Below are positions 56,292-62,461 of a stretch of 64,000 bases of DNA, piece after piece; the first letter of the stretch is position 1, and each line of letters begins with the position of its first letter. Under the pieces are notes generated by a model that ran no database searches, was not told the origin of the DNA, and worked only from the letters and a program-made list of their open reading frames with translations. The position numbers and the translations under genes are program-made. This DNA is from Prosthecobacter sp. (GTDB taxonomy: Bacteria; Verrucomicrobiota; Verrucomicrobiia; Verrucomicrobiales; Verrucomicrobiaceae). The stretch spans positions 62,001 through 126,000 of the forward strand of contig JABARQ010000004.1 of the NCBI GenBank assembly GCA_019186985.1, in the 5' to 3' direction.

Positions 56292-56724
56292 AGCGACTTG
56301 TGTGTTGGGCGAGCAGGTGAATTATTGACAAGCTTGTTGTTTTGTCAGCAGCTTTATCTCCGACAAGAATGTTGCTTTGCACCGGGGTTTTCGAGTCATG
56401 TCGTTGCTTTAGCGGCTCATTTGAGTGCAAAGCAACAAAAATGCAGGTTTTTGCTCAAATGAGCAGGTAAAAACCATGTATGAATATTTCGCTCACCGTG
56501 CCAAACCATGAGCAGCTCCACAGAAGGACCCGTCTCATGAATACGAAAGACCTGTTTGTGGGGCATCTGTTAGGGTCTGGATGTGGGTGGTCACATCAAG
56601 TTCAGTCGCGGGGCTGAAAATCCCCATCCCCTGCACTGGCTCGTGCCAGTGAAAAGCATCATCCCTTGTGACCACGAAGCCCATTGATCGAGGCTGCCTG
56701 CACAACATCCAGCTACGGCTCCGT
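56292..56724. other. Gene-free region with nested inverted repeats
   Basis: About 430 bp without a supported gene. TGTTGCTTTGCA (56370-56381) pairs with TGCAAAGCAACA (56426-56437), a perfect 12-bp inverted repeat. GCTCATTTGAG (56414-56424) pairs with CTCAAATGAGC (56454-56464). The two pairings interleave, so only one can form at a time. A separate perfect hairpin CACTGGC-TCGT-GCCAGTG lies at 56634-56651, and GTTGGGC at 56312 fits a GTTRRRY integron core. The AT-rich first half could be an origin, an attenuator or a small-RNA locus. Confidence 0.55.
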
Positions 56725-56774
56725 CAAATGGTGATTAAAATGGTGCGACACACGCAGGCACGGTGATGAGGCCA
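56725..56774 (+). promoter_or_regulatory. Island leader repeat, copy B
   Basis: CAAATGG...GAGGCC in 49 nt. The mini-ORF is 56728-56766 and encodes MVIKMVRHTQAR. The radC-like ATG lies 15 bp after the mini-ORF stop, with AAGGGG between them as a possible ribosome-binding site. Confidence 0.8.
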
Positions 56775-56781
56775 AGGGGCC

Positions 56782-57258
56782 ATGCAACGCAAAGTCCGCT
56801 ATTCCTTTGGCCAGTTCACCATCCAGTCGGTTCGTGAACACGTCCTTGATCCGGTCGTCTGCAATGCGCCCGACCGGCTCATGAAGTATTGGATCGACCA
56901 TATTGAAACCTCACCGCTGCATCAGCCCGACAAGGAGCTGTTCGCCGTGGTTCTTTTCAACACCAAGATCGAAGCCGTAGGCTGGCACCTGGTCAGCCTG
57001 GGCTCGTTGAACGAAACCTGCGCGCATCCACGGGAAATTCTGCGGCCAGTGATCGTGGGAGCCGCCTATGCGTTCGCGATGATGCACAATCACCCGAGCG
57101 GTTGCACCGATCCGAGTGATGCCGACCGGCGCATGACCCGCCGCGTGCGTGAAGCCTCCGAGATCATTGGCATTAACCTGATGGACCATGTGATTGTCGG
57201 TGCCCGCCCCGGGATGCCGCACAGCTACTTCAGCTTCCGCGAAGTTGGGCTCATCTAA
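56782..57258 (+). CDS. RadC-family JAB-domain protein
   Basis: The 158-residue protein is the JAB/JAMM part of RadC (DUF2466). Glu-64 in a KIEAVGW strand, His-102 and His-104 in HNHPSG, and Ser-112 and Asp-115 in DPSDAD complete the metalloprotease-like signature, followed by EIIGINLMDHVIVGA. The N-terminal helix-hairpin-helix of chromosomal RadC is replaced by a short unrelated region (residues 1-45). Such short RadC proteins are common on plasmids, phages and integrative elements; their role is unresolved. Translation starts directly downstream of leader copy B. Confidence 0.92.
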   Translation: MQRKVRYSFGQFTIQSVREHVLDPVVCNAPDRLMKYWIDHIETSPLHQPDKELFAVVLFNTKIEAVGWHLVSLGSLNETCAHPREILRPVIVGAAYAFAMMHNHPSGCTDPSDADRRMTRRVREASEIIGINLMDHVIVGARPGMPHSYFSFREVGLI

Positions 57259-57436
57259 GCTGCCGGAGAAGCGCGGTTGATGATCTCAACAAGTCGCGCT
57301 GATGGTCGCATCAAGTGGACGAGAGGCCGGGCAATCCCCTCATACCAGCCGGGGACTCTGCGCCTGTAAAACGCATCCTACGCGGCAACACGGCGGCTGG
57401 TTCACCACCCTTTTCCAACAGCAGTTCAAGCACCTG

Positions 57437-57470
57437 CAAAATGGTGATTCAAACGGATGGACAACGGTTT
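57437..57470 (+). repeat. Degraded leader repeat, copy C1
   Basis: CAAAATGGTGATTCAAACGG and then ATGGACAACGG match the first half of leader copy A (MVxQTDG), but the frame does not close at codon 13. It lies 47 bp before the full copy C2, in the 321-bp gap between radC-like and ligase genes (57259-57579), which otherwise holds no gene. Confidence 0.6.
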
Positions 57471-57483
57471 CCTGCACCTCCGG

Positions 57484-57532
57484 CAAATGGTGATCAAAAC
57501 GGCGCGACGGCACGCGGGACGGTGACGAGGCC
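57484..57532 (+). promoter_or_regulatory. Island leader repeat, copy C2
   Basis: The same 49-nt frame: mini-ORF 57487-57525 encoding MVIKTARRHAGR, ending CGG TGA CGAGGCC. GGAGGG follows. The ligase ATG is 54 bp after the mini-ORF stop, farther than in the other copies. Confidence 0.75.
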
Positions 57533-57579
57533 GGAGGGAACCCAGCCCTTTGCTGGTCAACAAGCCACCCTCACTGACC

Positions 57580-58476
57580 ATGATCACCACCGCCCAGTCG
57601 CCCATCACCAAGCCCATGCTCGCCGACAAGTGCGAGCGCCTCCATGACCTCACCTTCCCGCTGCTCGCCACGCCCAAGCTCGATGGCATCCGCTGCCTCA
57701 AGATCAACGGACGTGCCCTGACCCGCAGCTTCAAGCCGGTCTCCAACCGCTTCATTCGCGAGTGGATCGAGGCGAACCTCCCCGACGGACTCGATGGCGA
57801 ACTCATCGTGAAAGGCACCACCTTCAATGAAACCGCCGGACACGTCGGACGTGAGAGCGGCGAGCCGGACTTCACCTTCGCCGTCTTCGACTATGTGAGC
57901 GAAGGCCTCGACGTGCCCTATGCTTGCCGGATGCAGGAGCTCGTACGCCTCCCCGACTTTGCACGCGTGGACAAAGTGCTGCCCGAGGAGATCCGCTCGC
58001 TTGAGCAGCTGATGGCTTATGAAGAGCGCTGTGTCGCTGAGGGCTACGAGGGCGTGATGATCCGCACGCCGGGCTCACCCTACAAGTGCGGCCGATCCAC
58101 GGAACGCGAAGGCTACCTGCTCAAGATCAAGCGCTTCGAGGACGCCGAGGCCGTGGTGGTGAGCACCTACGAGGGCATGAGCAATCAGAACGCCGCCGAG
58201 AAGGATGCGTTCGGGCGCACCAAGCGCAGCATGGCGCAGTCCGGCATGGTTGGGCGCGGTGAACTGGGCGGCTTTGTGGTCAGGCATGTGGAGACGGGCA
58301 TCGAGTTCAGACTCGGTTACAACCATGTGGTCGGCGGTGTGGACCGTGTCTCCCTGTGGCAGCAGCGGGAGTCGCTGACGGGACGGTTGGTCAAGTTCAA
58401 GCACCAGCCCAGCGGTGCGAAGGAAGCGCCCAGATTCCCCAAGTTCATCGGCTTTCGCGAGCCGTGGGACCTGTGA
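57580..58476 (+). CDS. ATP-dependent DNA ligase, phage/plasmid type
   Basis: The 298-residue minimal ligase seals nicks through a ligase-AMP intermediate. Nucleotidyltransferase motifs are in order: motif I KLDGIRC with adenylated Lys-33, DGELIV (72-77), motif III FAVFDYV (100-106), motif IV EGVMIR (157-162), and motif V LLKIKRF (180-186). A C-terminal OB fold follows (MVGRGELGGFVVRHV ... VKFKHQPSG). No LigD-type primase or nuclease domain is present. The start MITTAQSPITKPMLAD follows leader copy C2. It probably serves replication or repair of the element. Confidence 0.94.
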   Translation: MITTAQSPITKPMLADKCERLHDLTFPLLATPKLDGIRCLKINGRALTRSFKPVSNRFIREWIEANLPDGLDGELIVKGTTFNETAGHVGRESGEPDFTFAVFDYVSEGLDVPYACRMQELVRLPDFARVDKVLPEEIRSLEQLMAYEERCVAEGYEGVMIRTPGSPYKCGRSTEREGYLLKIKRFEDAEAVVVSTYEGMSNQNAAEKDAFGRTKRSMAQSGMVGRGELGGFVVRHVETGIEFRLGYNHVVGGVDRVSLWQQRESLTGRLVKFKHQPSGAKEAPRFPKFIGFREPWDL

Positions 58477-58489
58477 TCTGAGGCCCCGA

Positions 58490-58539
58490 CAAATGGTGAT
58501 CAAATCGGTGCGACACACGCGGCCACGGTGACGAGGCCA
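58490..58539 (+). promoter_or_regulatory. Island leader repeat, copy D
   Basis: 49-nt leader with mini-ORF 58493-58531 encoding MVIKSVRHTRPR. A GTG at 58528 overlaps the mini-ORF stop and is in frame with the amidoligase gene, so reinitiation across GTGA is conceivable; the ATG at 58585 is 53 bp downstream. It heads the five-gene amidoligase operon. Confidence 0.8.
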
Positions 58540-58584
58540 AGGGGTGCCCTGCATGGGGCCAGTCCTCCGAACCCACCCCTGACC

Positions 58585-59547
58585 ATGAAGCCCTCTGACT
58601 CCCAAGCCGCCCTCATCCAATGGGGCATTGAACTGGAAACCCGCCTGCCTGCCGCTGCCAGCGTGCCCGTCGGTGGCTACCACGCCGGCCTGCCTGTGGT
58701 GGCTGCGATCACCACCGCCGGAGCGAGGTTGAGCGCCCCGGTCTTCAACTCCGAAGCCTGGAAAGCTGAACGCGACGGCTCCATCCGCTGTGAACCCGGC
58801 CAGGTGCCCTGCGAGTTTGTCTCGCCCATCCTCCACGGCGAGGACGGGGTTGAGCACCTCGCCGCCTTCGTGGACTGGCTCAACGCCGTCGGTGCCTCGG
58901 TGGACCGCTCCTGTGGCTGTCACATCACCGTGGGCATCGAGAGCGTGATCGGCACCACCGACCCGAAAGCGGTGAGCGCCTTTATCCGCAAGCTCGCCCA
59001 CATCGCCCGCTGGCACGCCCGCAGCCTCTACGGCCAGACGGGCACCGACCGTCACCTCAACCACTACAGCCACCCGCTCTATGAGCAGACCGCGCAGCAC
59101 ATGCGCAAGCTCGTCACCTGCGAGGAGGAGCGCGTCAAAGCCGAGTGCGCTGAGCACTGCGGGCGCGGCATGGTGAACTTCAGAAAAGCCTTCCGGCGCG
59201 ACCGCAACGGCCGGTTCGTCGGTGTGATCGAGTTCCGCGTCTTTGCCGGCACGCTCAACCTCGACAAAATCCTCCACCACCTCGCCAGCGTGCTCGGCCT
59301 GTGCCGCCGTGCCCACGAGGTCCAGTGCCTCGGCGGGTTCGGCAAGAACAAGGTGCAGCAGAAGCGCACCGCCACCGCGCAGGACGCCCTGCGGTTCCTC
59401 TGGGACTACCTGGGGTGGACCGGCAGCGCGCGGCCCGTGGCCCTGGGGCTCTTCGGCAGGCTGCACGCCGAGTTCCGCCGCTACCGCAAGACCGCCCAGC
59501 GGCTCTGCCAGCAGTTCGACGCCCGCTACCCGGACGCGGACCTTTGA
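58585..59547 (+). CDS. Amidoligase-family protein (COOH-NH2 ligase, glutamine-synthetase-like fold)
   Basis: The 320-residue protein shows the amidoligase family pattern: GIELE (14-18), DGSI (64-67), EFVSPIL (77-83), SCGCHITVGIE (109-119), VNFRKAF (197-203) and EFRVFAGTLN (216-225). The acidic and basic residues in these motifs are those that bind Mg-ATP in the glutamine-synthetase fold. The family is thought to join carboxyl and amino groups, forming isopeptide or peptide bonds. It is followed by a class II glutaminase, which could supply ammonia. The C-terminal 60 residues are basic. The start at 58585 is chosen for family fit. Confidence 0.85.
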   Translation: MKPSDSQAALIQWGIELETRLPAAASVPVGGYHAGLPVVAAITTAGARLSAPVFNSEAWKAERDGSIRCEPGQVPCEFVSPILHGEDGVEHLAAFVDWLNAVGASVDRSCGCHITVGIESVIGTTDPKAVSAFIRKLAHIARWHARSLYGQTGTDRHLNHYSHPLYEQTAQHMRKLVTCEEERVKAECAEHCGRGMVNFRKAFRRDRNGRFVGVIEFRVFAGTLNLDKILHHLASVLGLCRRAHEVQCLGGFGKNKVQQKRTATAQDALRFLWDYLGWTGSARPVALGLFGRLHAEFRRYRKTAQRLCQQFDARYPDADL

Positions 59548-59630
59548 CCCCTTTTGCCTGCGCTGCCCGCAGGCTGCGGGTGGCGGGGGCATGAACCGAA
59601 GCAACCCAAACCCAAGAAACGACGACGACC

Positions 59631-60254
59631 ATGTGTGTGATCCTTGTATGCCCTGAAGAAGTGCGCCCGAAGCCCGAGGTGCTGTATGCCTGCCATGAAG
59701 CCAACCCGCACGGGGCCGGGCTGGCGTGGCGGGAAGGCGGCCGTGTCCGCTGGCAGAAGAACCTGACCACCGGGGAGGTGTTGACCCTGCTCAAGAAGCT
59801 GGAGGGAGAGGTGGTCATCCACTTCCGCTGGGCCAGTGTGGGCGGGGTGGATGCGCGGCTGTGCCATCCGTTCCCGGTCACCCCGAAGGCGAACTTGAGC
59901 CTGTCGGGGATGGCGGAGAGCGTGCTGTTCCACAACGGCACCTGGAGCGGTTATGCCGATGCCCTGGAGAGGCTGGGCGAGGAGCGGGAACTGCCGGGAG
60001 CGCCGATGAGCGACACGCGGGCGGCGGCGCTGCTGGTGCATGCGGCAGGGCCGGAGGTGCTGGACAAGCTGCCGGGGCGCTGGGTGTGGATGAATGCGGC
60101 GGAGACACGGCTTTCCGGAGCCTGGGAAACCTGGCGGGGGATGCAGGTGAGCAACACGCACTTCGTCCCAAGGCTGCGGGCCGCCCAGGCACGGCGCGCC
60201 GCCAAGACCACGCCCTCGCTGCCCCTGCACCAGTCCTGCCTGTTTGCCTGCTAA
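59631..60254 (+). CDS. Class II glutamine amidotransferase (Ntn glutaminase), stand-alone
   Basis: The 207-residue protein starts MCVILVCP, so Cys-2 becomes the N-terminal nucleophile after Met removal. NPHGAGLAW (25-33), HFRWAS (64-69), LCHPFPV (77-83), FHNGTWSGY (100-108) and MSDTRAA follow the GATase II glutamine-binding pattern. No synthase domain is fused, so it must act with a separate acceptor enzyme; the amidoligase 83 bp upstream is the obvious partner. The C-terminal 40 residues are basic and not part of the core. Confidence 0.88.
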   Translation: MCVILVCPEEVRPKPEVLYACHEANPHGAGLAWREGGRVRWQKNLTTGEVLTLLKKLEGEVVIHFRWASVGGVDARLCHPFPVTPKANLSLSGMAESVLFHNGTWSGYADALERLGEERELPGAPMSDTRAAALLVHAAGPEVLDKLPGRWVWMNAAETRLSGAWETWRGMQVSNTHFVPRLRAAQARRAAKTTPSLPLHQSCLFAC

Positions 60255-60279
60255 CCCCAAACCCGAACCTGATACCCTG

Positions 60280-60843
60280 ATGAAACTGTTCAAACTGATC
60301 GCCAGCCGAGCTGGCCAAGTGCTATTCGACGATCGAGTGGAGGCGGAATCCCCGCGTGAAGCGCGGGAGCAGATGAAGGCCCTGCTGGGCATGAGCTCGC
60401 TGACCGGGGTGGTGTATGCCATCACGGAAATCCCCGTGGACCTCATCCAGAGCATTGTGGATGCGAGGCTGGCGGAGGCGGTGCAGCGACTGCAAAGCGG
60501 GCGACCGCCACAGCGGGTGGAGGACTTGATCCGCCCGATTGCCGCTGAGGTGGCGAGGGAGCAGCTGGCGAGCCTGCGCACGGCCCAGCCTGCAAGTGCT
60601 GAACCTCCACCCTCACCCCAGCGCTTCGATGCGTTCACTTCTGGTGAAGCTCCGCCTGAGCCGCCGCCAAGGCCTCGACGAACGCCAAGGCGACCCACAG
60701 CAGACGGGCGCGTGGTGGACTGGAGTGCGGTGCGCAGGCTTTATCGGCGCACCGGTTCCCTCAAGCAGACAGCGGCCCGCTTTGAACTGTCGGTGAACTC
60801 TGTGAAGGCGCGCTGCCGCCGGGAGGGCTGGACCCATGAGTGA
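60280..60843 (+). CDS. Hypothetical protein with C-terminal HTH
   Basis: The 187-residue protein has an N-terminal region of about 95 residues of unknown fold (MKLFKLIASRAGQVLFDDRVEAESPREAREQ), a Pro-rich linker (about 115-145), and a C-terminal helix-turn-helix (VVDWSAVRRLYRRTGSLKQTAARFELSVNSVKARCRREGW) of the kind seen in phage terminase small subunits and element-encoded regulators. The start is ATG 60280. It could be the DNA-binding component of the operon or a regulator of the repeated leaders; that is inference. Confidence 0.75.
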   Translation: MKLFKLIASRAGQVLFDDRVEAESPREAREQMKALLGMSSLTGVVYAITEIPVDLIQSIVDARLAEAVQRLQSGRPPQRVEDLIRPIAAEVAREQLASLRTAQPASAEPPPSPQRFDAFTSGEAPPEPPPRPRRTPRRPTADGRVVDWSAVRRLYRRTGSLKQTAARFELSVNSVKARCRREGWTHE

Positions 60844-60949
60844 GTGTCTCTCCACCATTCAGATGAGCGCGCAGGCGATGGTCACCGCGATTACGAAGCT
60901 CTCCACGCATCCCGGAAAGGAGGTCCATCATGGCATCCAAGCCGCGTGA
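60836..60949 (+). CDS. Possible overlapping small protein (37 aa)
   Basis: ATG 60836 overlaps the end of the HTH gene and opens a 37-codon frame (MSECLSTIQMSAQAMVTAI...) that ends 20 bp inside the AAA+ gene. It fills an otherwise empty 86-bp gap and contains the AAA+ gene's ribosome-binding site within its codons, which would couple the two genes. No homology is recognised, so it could be a chance frame. Confidence 0.3.
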   Translation: MSECLSTIQMSAQAMVTAITKLSTHPGKEVHHGIQAA

Positions 60950-61586
60950 ACGAGCCCTCAAAACGCTTGTGGCCTCCCCGATGAACTGGCGACCACGCCT
61001 GGCGGAGGACTTGATTGGCCAGGCCAGGCGGGTGGCAATGGCGCAGGTGGCCAAAGCGAAACGGCTGGCCAGCGATCCCTCTGCCACGATGAAGCTGCTG
61101 CTCTACGGCCCGCCGGGGGTGGGCAAGACCAGCGTGGTGGAACTGGTGGCAATGCAGCTGGCAGGCACTTCGCTGGCCATTGAGGACTACAACGGACGGG
61201 AGGTGACGGTGGACGTGGTGCGGCAGTGGATGACGCAGCTGCCCTATGGAAGCCTGTTTGCGCCCTGGTCGGTGAAGATCGTCAACGAGCTGGACCGCTG
61301 TTCGCGGGAGGCGCAGGACCTGCTGCTCACCTACCTGGACCGGCTGCCGCCAGGGCGGGCGTTCCTGGGGACGAGCAACCTGCAGCTGGACCTGCTGACG
61401 GAGCGGTTCCAGACGCGGTTCCAGGCGATCAAGCTGCTGCCGCCCACCACGGAGGAGCTGGCGGAGTTCCTGAGCAGCCACTGGGCCGTGCCAGCGGTGA
61501 CGGCCAGCCAGATCGCCGTGGGCAGCGGCGGCTGCGTCAGAGCCGCCCTCGCTGACCTCGAATCCTACCTGGACCAGCAACCCTGA
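60930..61586 (+). CDS. AAA+ ATPase, clamp-loader-like
   Basis: The 218-residue protein has the Walker A motif GPPGVGKT (60-67), a Walker B strand VKIVNELD (116-123 region, Glu-120 and Asp-122), sensor 1 GTSN (147-150), and basic RFQTRF (159-164) where the arginine finger is expected. It has one AAA+ module and a short lid, like small RFC/DnaX-type loaders of phages. ATG 60930 follows AAAGGAGGT at a 6-nt spacing, the best Shine-Dalgarno site seen in the window. It may act with the MgsA-like protein or move the amidoligase complex. Confidence 0.88.
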   Translation: MASKPRERALKTLVASPMNWRPRLAEDLIGQARRVAMAQVAKAKRLASDPSATMKLLLYGPPGVGKTSVVELVAMQLAGTSLAIEDYNGREVTVDVVRQWMTQLPYGSLFAPWSVKIVNELDRCSREAQDLLLTYLDRLPPGRAFLGTSNLQLDLLTERFQTRFQAIKLLPPTTEELAEFLSSHWAVPAVTASQIAVGSGGCVRAALADLESYLDQQP

Positions 61587-61612
61587 AATCAACCCAACAG
61601 AGAGAACGACCG

Positions 61613-62017
61613 ATGAAGAACATCCAGAGAATGATTGAGGAGCGAGGCGGCTATGAGGCCGTGCGGGAGAACTACCTGAGGTTGGAGAACCCGCCGTTCA
61701 TGCGGCTGGCGGTGGAGGTGATTGGCGGGCCGTATGAGAACGGCGGTTATGAGGTGAGCGTGGCGCACTACGGGGAGCAGAACGGTGATGTGATGCGTGA
61801 CCCGGAGATCACGTTCCTGGTGGTGCCAGCGGAACAAGGAACGACCTGGACGCCGCTCACGTTCGAGAACAGCTACATGGGCTGCTATCAGGTGGTGGCG
61901 GAGGTGACGCGGGAAGGCCGGCTGAAGGTGCGGAATGCAGCGCTGCTGCGCGACCTGCGGGACTTCGCCAACCAGTGGGACCTCAACCTCATGGAGCAGG
62001 GCTTTGGAAAGGCGTGA
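61613..62017 (+). CDS. Small conserved mobile-element protein (DUF6908-like)
   Basis: The 134-residue protein starts MKNIQRMIEERGGYEAVRENYLRLENPPFMRLAVEVIG. Its centre, VSVAHYGEQNGDVMRDPEITFLV, resembles the signature of small phage/plasmid proteins grouped as DUF6908; the assignment is from memory. No catalytic motif is seen. It is the last gene of the amidoligase operon, 26 bp after the AAA+ gene and ahead of leader copy E. Confidence 0.72.
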   Translation: MKNIQRMIEERGGYEAVRENYLRLENPPFMRLAVEVIGGPYENGGYEVSVAHYGEQNGDVMRDPEITFLVVPAEQGTTWTPLTFENSYMGCYQVVAEVTREGRLKVRNAALLRDLRDFANQWDLNLMEQGFGKA

Positions 62018-62025
62018 TGGGCGAT

Positions 62026-62075
62026 CAAATGGTGATGCAAACGGTGCGACACACGAAGTCACGGTGACGAGGCCA
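62026..62075 (+). promoter_or_regulatory. Island leader repeat, copy E
   Basis: 49-nt leader; mini-ORF 62029-62067 encodes MVMQTVRHTKSR. AGGAGG lies 7 bp after its stop, in front of an ATG at 62089 that is in frame with the next gene. Confidence 0.8.
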
Positions 62076-62115
62076 GGAGGCGGTCCGCATGGGCCGCCTT
62101 CCATCCCTCAACACC

Positions 62116-62460
62116 ATGAGCAAGAAAGCACTCGTCGAACAACTCCGCCTCCGACTCGCCAGCAACGACCGCTGGGCTCTGCGCGCTCTTCTGCGCATCT
62201 ACCAGAACCAGACTACCGACGAACAGACGCGGGACACCACCCTGGAGCGCAATGGCATCGGGTTCACCGGTCCCGATGCTGAAATCCTCTCCAGCTTTAC
62301 CCGGCAGTATCAAAGGCGCGGATGCCTGAGTCCAAAGCAGATGGCCATTCTGCACCGCCGCATCCCGGCCTACGCGCGCCAAATCGTGCAGCACGGGGAC
62401 ACCCGAAGGCTTGAAACTGCCCTCGGTGGCCATGCAGCCTCTCAGGCAGCACACGCCTGA
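62116..62460 (+). CDS. Small conserved phage/plasmid-type protein
   Basis: The 114-residue protein starts MSKKALVEQLRLRLASNDRWALRALLRIYQNQTTDEQ. NGIGFTGPDAEILSSFTRQYQRRGCLSPKQMAILHRRIPAYARQIV follows, a compact helical module frequent in phage and plasmid proteins. ATG 62089 (in frame, after AGGAGG) would add nine residues and is also possible. The gene ends 1 bp before the stop codon of the convergent polymerase gene. Confidence 0.72.
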   Translation: MSKKALVEQLRLRLASNDRWALRALLRIYQNQTTDEQTRDTTLERNGIGFTGPDAEILSSFTRQYQRRGCLSPKQMAILHRRIPAYARQIVQHGDTRRLETALGGHAASQAAHA

Positions 62461-62461
62461 A

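Noticed and set aside
52894-62075. Interpretation of the repeated leader as CRISPR repeats or iterons
   Set aside because: Copies are 0.8-4 kb apart except for one close pair, each is tied to a gene start, and no spacer-like regular array exists.
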